From Smallanthus sonchifolius (lineage: Eukaryota > Streptophyta > Magnoliopsida > Asterales > Asteraceae): 64,000 nucleotides of DNA. How positions within the stretch are numbered: the first letter of the stretch is position 1; each line of letters opens with the position of its first letter. A program made the position numbers and the translations under genes. This document shows, piece by piece, positions 11,088 through 21,894 of this stretch. The notes under the pieces are model-generated. The model was not told the origin of the DNA. It searched no databases and saw nothing but the letters and a program-made list of their open reading frames with translations. Where the stretch lies: positions 7,732,501 to 7,796,500 of the forward strand of contig JAKNSE010000037.1 in NCBI GenBank assembly GCA_023525975.1, written 5' to 3'.

Positions 11088-11674
11088 TGTGAACAAATAT
11101 GGTCAAATCACCTCTCCAAGAATGAGGAGGCTAATCTATACTATATAATAAATAAAATTTTTTCTATAGCACGTGTCGCCTCCATATTCAATATCATCAT
11201 TTTTTTCCCGCCTCTCTCTCCTATTAAATGCACATTCATCTTTTAACAATAGTATACATTTAAAGAAAATAATAATTATATTAATAAAACACATTAATTT
11301 TAAATTATCATTTACGAAACTTTGAAAATCTAATTATGTAACTTTAATTTCTAATCAAATAATAAATGAAAATCAAATTACCTTAAATTAGTAGTTAATA
11401 TATTTTCGAAAGCCAATTATATATTAGTTTTTACATATTTCGAGTTTTGTTTTTTATCCTTAGTATATGATACATTTTTACGCTTGTAAAATATACACAT
11501 AAAAATTTAAAAATTTTATTTGTTGATATTTTTCAACCCGTGTGTATACACGAGATCTAAACTAGTACTATATATAATAAACATTTACAATAAATACTCC
11601 TATAATTAAGGAGTTGATTAAGGATATAACAATACACAATAAATACAATTTATGAGGTGAATAATCATCTAATA
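11088..11674 (-). repeat. Copia A 3' LTR with nested Helitron
   Basis: LTR sequence is 11088-11134 plus 11566-11674; the 431-bp Helitron lies between. The polypurine tract, AAGGGGG on the minus strand, sits just inside at about 11675-11681. The 109-bp right part is matched base for base in length by 19218-19326. Confidence 0.85.
11135..11565 (+). mobile_element. Non-autonomous Helitron (family 1) in copia A 3' LTR
   Basis: Starts TCTATACTATATAATAAAT after an A and ends CCCGTGTGTATACACGAG...CTAG before a T. The CCCGTGTG/TATACACGAG stretch forms the short hairpin expected near a Helitron 3' end. Mostly AT-rich, with no coding region. Confidence 0.8.
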
Positions 11675-11689
11675 CCCCCTTCAATCGAA

Positions 11690-14600
11690 ACGGTGGCGGT
11701 CCAAGACGTAGCATGGTACGAAAGGTTTCGAACGGAGCACGCGGAAGACTTTTCGTGAAAATATATGCCACCTGAAGATTGGTAGGAACAAACTTTGTGT
11801 AAAGTTTTCCTGAATTGACAAGTTCCCTGATAAAATGATAATCCAAATTGATATGTTTTGCACGCTTATGGGATATAGGGTTGTGGGTCATGAATAAAGC
11901 ACTTCTGTTGTCACAAAGAAGAGTAGGCCGGTCCGGTGGTAAGGCATGCAATTCCCGCAAGAGATGAGTGACCCATACAATTTCTGCAGTTGTGTTGGCC
12001 ATAACTCTATATTCAGATTCACAACTTGACCGGGAGATAGTCGGTTGCTTCTTCGCACTCCAAGATACAAGATTTCCACCAAGGAAAATGGAATATCCGT
12101 ATATAGACTGACGTGTTTCTAGACAACGAGCCCAATCCACATCAGAGTATCCAACAATAGAATTTTTATGAGGTCGATCATATGTGAGACTAAACGAGAT
12201 AGTACCTTTAACATAGCAGAGGATTCTCTTAACGGCCTGATAATGATTATCAGTTGGAGCATGAAGAAACTGAGAAACTTGATTGACGGCATAAGACAAG
12301 TCCGGTCTAGTTATTGTCAAGTACTGAAGTGCTCCAACCAATGAACAGTGAATAAGGTAACCCGTTGGAAGTGAATGATTCATGAGGAGCCAACGGTGTG
12401 GTTGCCGGTTTAGCATCATACAACTCGGCCTTAGTAAGAATATCTTTGGCATATTTAGACTGAGTAAGAAAGAGACTTGTTTCAGTGTAAGCAACTTCAA
12501 GACCCAAAAAATAATTTAAGTCACCTAGATCTTTGATAGCGAATTCATGAATTAGCCGTTCAATGAAAGTAACAATGGCAGCTTCATTATTCCCCATGAG
12601 AATAAGATCATCAACATAGACCAACAAATACATGATGTAAGAGTCCCGTTTAAAGACAAATAAAGAAGTGTCAGCACGACTGCACGTAAACCCATAAGAG
12701 GTAAGAAAACTGCTTAAGCGTTGGACCCAGGCACGTGGGACTTGTTTCAAACCATAAAGGGCCTTAGATAATTTGCAAACGTCATTAGGGAACCGTGTAT
12801 CAACAACCCCCAGAGGTTGTTCGATGAACACTGTCTCGCTTAGGTTGCCATTCAAAAAAGCATTCTTGACGTATAGTTGATGTAATTTCCACTTGTTCAA
12901 TACGGCAAGAGATAAAACAATGCAGACAGTGGAAGCCTTAACAACCGGGCTAAAAGTATGCGAATAATCAAGCCTCAGAATTTGGGTGTAACCTTGAGCC
13001 ACCAACCGCGCTTTATACCGTTCAACAGTGCCATCGGAATGATATTTGATACGATAAACCCATTTTGAGCCAACAATATTAGTTGAACATGGTCGCTGTA
13101 CCAACGTCCATGTTTGGTTATGGCGAAGAGCCTCGAGGTTCAGTTGCCGATGCCAAAGCAACATGGAGAGCATGAGTAGTGAGGGATGCGAGGTCAGCTT
13201 GATGTTTCGGTTTGGATATTCCTGCTTTAGCCCTTGTAGTCATGGGATGAACCGATGTCGAAGATTGCATATTTGACGAAACATGAGCCGGAGCTATGGG
13301 GTTAGGGACCTCCTGTTGAGAGGCGGGTGTAGGTAAAATAGGTGCGGTTGGGCCGACATTAGACTCAGGTATTTGGGCCTGTTGGACTTGCTCAGGAGAC
13401 GAAGAGGATGGAGTTTGTGATGTTGATGGAAATGAATTTGTAGGTGCCATATTTGGGCTGCAAAGTGTGCAAGGTGGTGAGCCAGTGATATAACCAGAAG
13501 CGGATGAGGGCCCAGATATTGATGGTTGCACAACAGTAGACTTTTGGGGCATTTGAAGATCTTAAACAAAGGTACTTAACTCCAAGGTTGAGAGGTTAGT
13601 TTCACGAGTGGGACCAACGAACGGAAAAACCGTTTCATTAAAACGAGCATGTCGGGGACAAAAACACGAAAAGTAATTGGATCGAGGCATCGATACCCTT
13701 TGTATTGAGAACTATATCCAAGAAAAACACGGAATGCTTCGTGTATCAAGTTTGTGTTTAGAATAGTCTCGCAAATAAGGGAACACTTGGCAACCATATG
13801 TTCTAAAATTTCCATATTACGGCTCTTGATTAAAAATCAATTGAAAAGGAGACTTGTTATTTAGAATTGGAGTAGGTAAGTAATTAATTATAAATGTAGC
13901 TGAAGTGAACGCATCCACCCAATAACGTGCTGGAACGTGAGCATTAAATAACATTGCTAGACCGGTTTCAACAATATGCCTATGCTTGCGTTCCGCCCGA
14001 CCATTTTGTTGTGGAGTATGTGGGCAGGAGAAACGATGAAAAGTGCCATTATCTTCAAAGATTTTTCGAACCGTTTGATTCACAAACTCCGTGCCACCGT
14101 CACTTTGAAAAACTTTTATCTTTCTTGAGCATTGTGTTTGAACAAGATTAATAAATACAGGTAGCACCGAATAAATACCCGTTTTAGTTTTAAGTGGATA
14201 AATCCACATGAACTTGGAATAGTCATCAATAAAAGCAACATAATAACGATATCCATCTTTAGAACAAATAGGTGTCGGACCCCATAAATCACAATGTACC
14301 AAATCCAAAGCATTAGATGAACGTTTAGAATTAAGATCAAAAGATAAACGTTGTCCTTTTGCAAGTTGACAAGGAGTGCAAATATCCGGTTTCGGTAACA
14401 ACGAAGTAATAGATAAAGCACCTAACTTATTTAAAATTGAAATAACATTAAAAGATACGTGGCCCAAACAGCATGCCACAACTCATATGAGGCCTTATTC
14501 GAATGTCCAGAAGTAACAACCAAAGCTTGGGGTTCATCCTTGAGCACATAAAGTCCATTCTCGCATACTCCTTTAGCGAGTACTCCTTTTGTTTTCCGAT

Positions 14601-15585
14601 CCAGAATATGAAAAAAATGGTTGAGAAAAAAGAACATCTAGATGATGGTCCTTGGTTAGTTTGCTAACGGAGAGCAATTTCTTGATAAGATTTGGAATGA
14701 CAAGGACATTATGTAATGAAAGATTATTAGAAATAGTGGATGAGCCCGTATGAGTAATTGAAAGCTTCTTACAATTTCCAAAGACTACTTGATTGTTACC
14801 TTGATAGGGTGCCACATGATTGAGATCATCACAGTTGGGTGTCATGTGGTCGGTCGCGCCAGAATCAACATTCCAATCGGGAGTATCATTGGTAACATGA
14901 CATTGAGCATGAAATGCCTTGGCTAAAGATTCGCCCGATGAAGAAGCTTGAGTAGCATACGAATGGAGACTAGGGCAAGAGGACGCATAATGTCCAATAT
15001 TTCGGCACAGTTGACAATGTGGTGGTCTTCGGCCACCTTGACCACGTCCTCTGCCACTATTATGATAGCCACGGGAGTTGTTACCACGATGAAAAGAAGC
15101 ACGACCGCGTCCTTGAGAAGAATTATTTCGGGTATGGCTTTGAAACAGCGAGAATAGTTAGTAACCGATGCCGTACCTTTCGAGAGTTGCCGAAGAGATT
15201 CACGTAACGAGTGAACACGTTCAATGGAAGCATTACTGTAAGCGGTCTCTAGTGCAAGCCAGATCTGTCGAGCACTTTTGAGACCGAGGATCTCGGCCGC
15301 CGCCGCCTCTTCGGTGAGAGAGGATTGCAAGAGAATAACAGCCCGTTGATCGGTTTCATGCCAGGAGATTGCTTCAGGATTCGGAACAGACTTGTCTTCA
15401 ACGGTTATGGTGGGAGATGGCGGAGAGGAGGTACCATCGATATGCCCAGATAACTTTTGCCATGCAAAAATAGGGAGCATGTGATTTTGCCATGTGAGAT
15501 AATTTGTTGATGAAAGTTTGATTGTAATGAGGTGTAATAAAGTATTCATGGAGAGGGAAGAATCAGTAGTGGAAGAGTAGGCCAT
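11690..15585 (-). pseudogene. Copia A gag-pol remnant
   Basis: Polyprotein that packages, processes, integrates and copies the element, now in at least five frame segments. Gag starts at the ATG at 15585 (LSSTNYLTWQNHMLPIF) and degrades after about 140 codons. The protease motif VDSGATDHMT lies near 14870. Integrase (13817-14479) shows the H..H..C..C start with CTPCQLAKG, catalytic HCDLWGP and QSDGGTEF, and QQNGRAERKHR. A linker (13118-13815) is shifted. Reverse transcriptase (12307-13173) has SKWVYRIKY, LYGLKQVPRAW and catalytic LLVYVDDLIL near 12610. RNase H (11690-12500) has TRPDLSYAVNQVSQF, SSCESEYRVMA, LLCDNRSAL and the closing FTKSLP. The motif set resembles the Ale/Retrofit group, by inference only. 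Confidence 0.88.
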
Positions 15586-15675
15586 GGTAATAACCCAGGA
15601 AAAAAAAAACTAGACGGCGAGATTGGGGAAGAAGTAGGGTTTAGAACTTTTGATAGAATGAAGGGGAGAAGGTAT

Positions 15676-15687
15676 AGGCTGATACCA
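15676..15687 (-). other. Copia A primer-binding site
   Basis: Minus strand TGGTATCAGCCT directly follows the 5' LTR end (TTCACA at 15688). TGGTATCAG matches the 3' end of initiator methionine tRNA, the usual primer of plant copia elements. Confidence 0.8.
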
Positions 15688-15839
15688 TGTGAACAAATAT
15701 GGTCAAATCACCTCTCCAAGAATCAGGATCTATACATACTAATAAATCAACGATTTTGAGGGACACGTGTAACTCTCAGAGCAGCCCTCTCCTTATTTTT
15801 CCCGCTAAACCCATTAACTCTGATAAAAAAAACACGCGG

Positions 15840-16350
15840 ATCCTCAATGACCCGGTGTTATACCGCTTCCTCCAAAACCCTAATCATATCTCCCCGATCA
15901 CCACCACCGCCACCACAACTTTCTGTCTCCCTCCCCACCACGACCCTCCAATTCTCCCTCTCCATCATTTTTTGATCGATTGAAAACGCCAAATCCTTTT
16001 GTGCTTTCGAAGGAACTGTTTGAATTTGATGAAGACGAAGTTTGGTGAAATGAACCGCCGTAGCACGATAACAACGCTGATAACTTAACTCCGGTGAGTA
16101 TAAATTGGGACCAGGAAGAATGGTATATCACTTTTCTCTTATCGCAACATCTTCTTTATATATACATTTCTAATTTCTAATTTGAATTGGTTTCAATTTG
16201 GCAAGGAGAGGAGCCGGAAGAATGCCAAAGGGTTTGTCACCTTTTTGGGTAGGTCCTTTTGATCATCATATTCCCTGGTCAAGCTTGGGCCTCTGGCCAT
16301 CCCTCCATCTTCGATTCACTCACTCTGACTTATTCTCACTCAGGTAATCG
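15840..16350 (+). pseudogene. Helitron cargo: probable captured 5' gene fragment, donor unknown
   Basis: A GC-richer patch in AT-rich surroundings. One frame near 15985-16050 reads PNPFVLSKELFEFDEDEVW before stops; pyrimidine-rich CTCC/CACC sequence just before it resembles a plant 5' leader. Putative AG/GT boundaries occur near 16090 and 16343. I do not recognise the protein. It could equally be degraded non-coding sequence. Confidence 0.35.
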
Positions 16351-17109
16351 GTTTGTGAAATTTAGGTTTTTTTAGTTTGATTTAATACAGGTTGAAACTG
16401 TGTTCTGTTGAGATGGGTCACTTTAATACAGGTTGAAACTCAAGTTAGATATTCGATATTGTTTGACTGTTGGTTTGTAACTCAAGCTTATCTGGATTGA
16501 AGTCTATATTGTATAATGTAATTGTTTTCATGTGGTACAGGATGGGATTTATATTTTCTTTGTGCTCCTATGGTTCTGCGTTATATGTATTGCAGCAAAA
16601 CTGTTCAGTAACAGAACCTGTTTTCCTTGAAATCAATTTGGACTGTTCTTAACTATCATGAGTCTATTTTGTTGTTAATCAGCTTTTGGTGTTAGATTAT
16701 GGAAGTGATGGATTTGAGCTTTAATATGTTGCAACAAGATAGTTAATAATTACAATTTTTATAGAATTATTTTTTAATTTGAGCTGAATTTTCTTTTAAT
16801 TTTTTTTTTTGGTTTTTTTTGTTTTTCTTCTCTAGCTTTAAAAAAATATAATGTTGTTTTAGAACCTGCAAATTTTGATAGAATTATTTAATACCTGCAA
16901 TTTTTCTACTTTACTAATGTTTATTTAATTATTTGTATTCAAAGATGATGGTTATGCCAGATGAATCTCAATCAATTTTATATGCCATATGTACTTGAAC
17001 CAATTTGTAGGCATTCTCCATATGTAGATTTGCTCTATATAAGTTTGACATCTGTTGGTTTTCTAAGAATGTTGGTGAGAATAAACTTTATTTGTGTGTT
17101 GGCAAGATT

Positions 17110-17420
17110 ATGACATCAGATGGAGATAAAATGTTAACGCATGTTGTTAAGCAGTTGGATAGGGCTGATTAGCAGAAATGAAAGAGCTTTTGGAGTTTCA
17201 GACTTTCAGGGTCATCTGGTGCACAGGGTTGTTTACAGAGGAAACAACTTCATTCATGGAATTAGTCTCTAATGAAGGATACAATCGAAGGCATTACACA
17301 AAAAAATGTATTCACTGTAAGGTAATTGTTTGTTTAAGAAATACATTTTACCTGAAGATCTATTTATCTATAACATATATAAGGAGAGATTATATGTATA
17401 ATCTAAAGATGTAACTTTTC
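17110..17420 (+). pseudogene. Helitron cargo: possible captured exon, donor unknown
   Basis: Two short frames look coding-like: MTSDGDKMLTHVVKQLDRAD (17110-17172, then a stop) and, from 17178, KELLEFQTFRVIWCTGLFTE. AG precedes and GT follows the second near 17176 and 17330. No family is recognised. Confidence 0.3.
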
Positions 17421-17769
17421 TTTTCCAACTATTTGATAAAGCTAAAGTAAGACTTAACCACGAGGCACGTTTTAAACACATACTAATGCATGTTGTTTTC
17501 CCACATAAAACATGAAGAATTTGGTTAATATATCATCATGATTACCATAAACCAAATTTTAAAGAAAGATTATCGCATAACAAGCTTATTTCAACTGTAT
17601 CATGATATTAATATGACAATCATTTCTTTAACTTGCCGACAATTATCAAGCATTAGAAATTAGTATGCTTCACAAAGATGATATCATTGCTACAAGACTT
17701 TGAATACTAAGAGTAACTAGGTTAGTGATGTTTAGTTGCCCTTCTCTCGAAACGGTATATTCTCAAGAG

Positions 17770-17874
17770 AAAACTTGAATTGGGGTTGGTGGCTCAGTGG
17801 TAGAGGTAAAACCTCTTGGAACACCAATGGGTTGCACTCCCATTCCCACACCTTTCAACAAAAAAAAACTTGAA
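17770..17874 (+). mobile_element. Short tRNA-derived SINE with 10-bp TSD
   Basis: The duplication AAAACTTGAA lies at 17770-17779 and 17865-17874. The insert starts TTGGGGTTGG and contains a Pol III A box TGGCTCAGTGG (17790s) and, 35-40 bp on, a weakened B box GGTTGCACTCC, then an A-rich tail. The body is only about 85 bp, so it is a minimal tRNA-head SINE or a retrocopied tRNA-like RNA. Confidence 0.7.
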
Positions 17875-18108
17875 GTAGAATAAACTGTGAGAGATTATCA
17901 AAAAACAATATTATTATCATTACCATTTAACAACAATTCTGGAGCGCAATACAAAACCGGATTTAACTTCTAATTTTTATGAATATTTCTTCAGTCAAGA
18001 TTTTTGTAATCACAGTATAATACTTTAGTTTGGTTATGGAATTCTATTACAATTACCATGAAATTATTTCTTTATAGAAATTTGTTCACTCATTATCAGT
18101 GACTGGTC

Positions 18109-18440
18109 ATGTTTGTAGGGATTCAAGTTGACCAAACAGAGTTTATGGAGATCCAAACCAAATTGCCAAAGCAATTGCAGCGAACAGGCACGCTTCAGCT
18201 GCACGCTTCAGCTGCACGCTTTGCCAATCAACCAGGAATGGGTTTGCAATGTGCACAGCTAGGTCGGGATGCATCTGCAGCAGTTAGTAGTTCATTTAAA
18301 GCTTTTAAGTTTTTATATATTAGAAAATCACTTTGCATATTTGGTTTAAATGTTTTGTTCTGTTCTATGTATATAAGGATGTAGCACGGCGCTTAAATTC
18401 ACAGAAGAAAAGCTTGGAGGTTGTTTAATCAGCCGGGGTA
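18109..18440 (+). pseudogene. Helitron cargo: probable captured exon, donor unknown
   Basis: After an AG at 18118 the frame reads about 58 residues including MEIQTKLPKQLQRTGTLQ and NQPGMGLQCAQLGRDASAA, then decays into AT-rich sequence. Within it a 13-bp unit GCTTCAGCTGCAC is repeated twice in tandem (about 18193-18218). Composition is coding-like; the family is not recognised. Confidence 0.4.
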
Positions 18441-18682
18441 TCCGGGAAAGTCGACCTCAACAGGAAAGTGAAATACTACGGATGAGTGATTCTTTGATTT
18501 TGGTCCGGATAGCTACTAAAGAAATTAAAGTGGTACTGCAATCAATGATTTGTAATTTCATTAATAAAAAGCAGTTACATACAATCAATGATTTGTCGTT
18601 TTTTGTTTTTTTAATATAATGATTGTTTATTTTGAGGACATACAACACTTCGAAAATCTACAATATTTGCTTCATATTATTA

Positions 18683-19167
18683 CTAGGTTAGAATTCTGTG
18701 TATTACACGGGTTAAATAAATGTAATGTTATATAATTAGTAATAAAAAAATTATGTCTTTAAAAACCCGTGTATTACATGAGTTGAATAAAATATTACGT
18801 GACAGTTATAAATTCTGTTAAGTTAATTTTTAAAACATTTTTTTAGCTGAGTATTAATTTTTTTTATATAAATGTTAATTCATATTAAACTTTAAAAACC
18901 CGATATATTACACGGGCTGAATAAATGCAATGTTATATATACTTAGTAATAATGATTTACATATTACATATTTATGAAAAACCTTTTATGAAAACAATTA
19001 TAGAAATAATTATTATTTAATAGGAGAGAGAGTCGGAAAAAAATTATAAAAACAATTAAATAAATTTGTATAATTAATAGGAGAGAGAGAGGCGGGAAAA
19101 AAAGTTGAGGATGCATGAGAGAGTGACAAGTGTCCCATCAAAACCTTTATTTATTATATAGTATAGA
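18683..19167 (-). mobile_element. Non-autonomous Helitron (family 1) nested in the larger Helitron
   Basis: On the minus strand it starts TCTATACTATATAATAAATA (19167) and ends ...CCTAG (18683), with A and T flanks. The 3' hairpin block CCCGTGTATTACACGGG plus ATAAATGTAATGTTATATA is present about three times (near 18690, 18765 and 18895), an internal multiplication of the terminal region. Confidence 0.78.
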
Positions 19168-19331
19168 TTATCATATGACTTATGTTAAATCCGTGTAACA
19201 CACGGGTAATAACCTAGTACTATATATAATAAACATTTACAATAAATACTCCTATAATTAAGGAGTTGATTAAGGATATAACGCTACACAATAAATACAA
19301 TTTATGAGGTGAATAATCATCTAATATTTTG

Positions 19332-19940
19332 TAAACCCTTTTACTGTGTGATAGCCATGGTTTTTGGTATAGGAGCCCACGACCTCGAGCACCCTTTAGA
19401 TACTTGAGAATGTGACAAACAATTTCCTCGTGCGAGGTTCTAAGGGATGATATAAACTAACTACACTTGTCTAGTAATAGTGAGATAGTTTAATTTTCAA
19501 ACAACTCTTATATATTTCTCTGGATCTTCAAGAAGGTCACCTTCATGTGCTTTCATCTTTCAGTTCGGTATCATCAACACATCACAACTCTTTGCTTCAG
19601 TTATCCAAGAATCTCTTTGCACATCCCAACAATACTTTTGCTGAGTTAAACAAATCTCTTTTTTACATCGAGAAACTTCAATTCCCAAGAAGTACTTTAG
19701 TGTTTCTGAATCATTTGTTTGAAAACGAGCTTCAAGAAAATCATTCAATTTCTTAATGTCGCCTTCATCACTTCCAGTAATTAGTATATCATCTAAGTAT
19801 ACAACAAGAAGAATACAATCTAACAAAGTGAAAAACATCGAATGATCATACAAACTTCTTCTTAATCCGAATTCAGCAACAATAGTATTGAATTTCTTAA
19901 ACCAAACATGAGGAGATTTCTTAAGACCAAACACTAATCA
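19332..19940 (-). pseudogene. Copia D: reverse transcriptase remnant
   Basis: On the minus strand, 19934 down to 19560 reads FGLKKSPHVWFKKFN, catalytic VVYLDDILITG, and KYFLGIEVSRCKK, the palm region of copia reverse transcriptase (Tork-like wording). It is cut at the FGLK motif on the right, and on the left runs towards the copia A insertion where RNase H resumes at 11082. Many stops follow 19560. Confidence 0.82.
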
Positions 19941-19942
19941 AG

Positions 19943-20131
19943 TATGGTACCTCAGATTCATTCACTTACTTCCATTTAGTAGGTTCTACCCCTTCAGGGG
20001 AGTTTATCATCATTAACCATACCTCTATCCCTCTTGTTGGGTCCGACCTTGCGATTGATAGCAGAATTTTCATATACGGATGATATACTAAGAATTTCGA
20101 TCTCGGAGTACTCAGATTCCTCTAAGAATTT
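19943..20131 (-). pseudogene. Duplicated fragment of SEC5 exon 1
   Basis: This aligns with 4047-4240 at roughly 85-90% by eye. On the minus strand the frame gives SEIEILSISS...SAINRKVGPNKRD, matching the SEC5 acidic block SEVEMLSISS...NAGPNKGD. The copy includes the exon-1 splice donor and at least three intron bases, so it was copied from DNA, not from spliced RNA. It abuts the truncated end of copia D and lies next to a Helitron-like region. Start codon and downstream exons are missing, so it is non-functional. Confidence 0.85.
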
Positions 20132-20419
20132 CAGAGTGGAACTGCTCAAATTCGACAACAAAAACTTGATAATTTTCATATTTCGAACTGTAAAAAAAAA
20201 CAAATTAACATATTAAAGGATGTCAAATAGAGCCGAAATACATATGCGTATGATAATGTAACATATTAACGGATGGGTTAATGAATTGTATAACTTGTAA
20301 CAAATTACCAGATTACATTACAAGTCGATTAGGTTTGGTTCCAATCTACAAATTTCCGGTGATAATAGAGTAAATTTATTGAAGGATTCCACGAGGTAAA
20401 TTTTAAAATTTGATATTCA

Positions 20420-21530
20420 TAACTTATTATATCTATATTTAAAGATGAAACAAATGAATAGTATTTTTTTTTTACGTTTTGAGCTTTTCTTTTTTTCTTT
20501 TTTAATTTCTCTAATTATTACGTCTATATTTGCGTTCAAGATTTTTTTGTGCTACGTTTTCAAGTTTTACGGAGAAGTGATTACAACGAGGTATGTTTTA
20601 AAGTTTTACGACGTAGTGACAACTGTTACGACATGTTTTTTATATATGTGGTATGTTTTAGGGTTTTACAAAGGAGTGACAAACATTGTTGCAAACTAGG
20701 TGAACCGATAACGACAAAATTCCCCCGCGCATAACTTTGTGAGTGACACTAATTTTATCTTTTTCACTCCTCATACTATATGGAATTTACGCTTTAAACC
20801 CGTTTGTTTTTCTAATAATTCTGTTTTTTATTTAATAGCTTTAGTTCGTTGCCATTTTATAAAAAAAATGGAATGAGCGAGTGCTTTTAGATTTTTTGTG
20901 AACGTCCCGATATAATATTTTGTATTAAAAAGGGATTAAGTTTTGTTCGAAATCGAGTATTTTTTCCGTATCATGGGCTATATCGAGTGCACTTACCGTT
21001 GTGGTACCGACCTACCGTGATGAACCGAACCGACTATGACCGAGAAATATCATTGCCGGTATTGGTATCGGTATTCACTTTTGTGGTTTTCGACGAGTCT
21101 AGGCGATAACGGCCAAACTCAAGTTGTAGTGAGTGGAGTTACCATTGCGGTATTGTGCCGAACCGAACCGATTATGAGAGAACATCATTGATGCCGGCAT
21201 TAATATTATCGGGACTGGAATCAGTATTCGCTTTTATGCTTTCCGATAGCGATCATGACCAAACTCAAGTCGTAGCAAGTGATGTTACCATTACGATACT
21301 GTGTAGAATCGATCCGACTATGAGGCGAACATCAGTGTTACCGACATTGATTTTATCAAAACCGGTATCGGTATTCCCTTTATTGTTATTCGCTTTTATG
21401 GTTTACGATTAGCTGAGTTGATAACGACTAATTTCACGCCGCATATCACGGGGAAGAAACAACTAAACTTCTACCGCATAACACGAACCTTTTTATAAAC
21501 AAAACCCACACAATAGACGGGATGACCAAA
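20420..21530 (+). mobile_element. Helitron-like element (family 2), plus orientation
   Basis: The right edge reads GGGATGACCAAACTAG then T, a plausible Helitron 3' end though its hairpin is poor. The interior has degenerate repeats (CCGGTATCGGTATTC, CGCTTTTATG, CCGAACCGA) that match 5040-5360 inverted. A TC start is possible near 20431 (TCTATATTTAAAG). It might extend left to include the SEC5 fragment; this is not settled. Confidence 0.4.
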
Positions 21531-21894
21531 CTAGTTTATGTTTAAATGTTGGGTCGTCTTATTACACCACCAAAATTCTTATTTACACCAATGATTTGAC
21601 ACATTACTTAACACGTGATTATTTTCCTCTTATTTAAACCATCAAAATTTTTATTTACAAGGATGCTTTAACTGATGATTATTTTTCTTTTCAATTTTCT
21701 TTTACTGACTTTTTATTTTCTTTTACTAACTTTTCCCTTTTATTTTCTTTAATATAATTTTATTTTTTTATAGCTTTTAATATATAATATTTTATATAAT
21801 TTCGATCATTTTCTCTTTTACTAACTTTTATATAAAATATAATATATTTTTCTATAACTTTTAATATATATAATATATATAGTTCTATATAATA
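21531..21894. other. AT-rich spacer, no gene seen
   Basis: Low-complexity A/T with two weakly similar 60-bp blocks (ACCACCAAAATTCTTATTTACA near 21570, and 21635). No open frame of interest. Confidence 0.4.

Larger units (their letters stand above)
15729..19217 (+). mobile_element. Helitron with gene-like cargo in copia A 5' LTR
   Basis: Begins TCTATACATACTAATAAATC after an A and ends CCGTGTAACACACGG...CCTAG before a T; the palindromic CCGTGT/ACACGG is the 3' hairpin. Length is 3,489 bp including a nested 485-bp Helitron. There is no Rep/helicase, so it is non-autonomous. Between the ends are several stretches with exon-like composition, a SINE, and AT-rich intron-like DNA. It looks like a gene-capturing Helitron, but the donor gene is not recognised. 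Confidence 0.7.
11088..19326 (-). mobile_element. Copia A, complete LTR retrotransposon split by Helitrons
   Basis: Minus-strand Ty1/copia element with TTTTG duplicated at 11083-11087 and 19327-19331. Each LTR, without its nested Helitron, is about 150-156 bp, running from TGTGAACAAATATGG to CATCTAATA in plus coordinates. Order on the minus strand: 5' LTR, primer-binding site, gag, protease, integrase, RT, RNase H, purine tract, 3' LTR. All coding parts are broken, so it is dead. It landed in the RNase H region of copia D. Confidence 0.9.
15688..19326 (-). repeat. Copia A 5' LTR, split by a 3.5-kb Helitron
   Basis: LTR sequence is 15688-15728 plus 19218-19326. Compared with the other LTR, six bases (GGCTAA) are missing at the left junction, whereas the right junction falls on exactly the same nucleotide. 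Confidence 0.82.

Noticed and set aside
15699..15983. 94-codon plus-strand frame at the start of the large Helitron
   Set aside because: It begins in copia LTR and crosses the Helitron boundary, so it is not a natural gene; only the later GC-rich part was kept as possible cargo.
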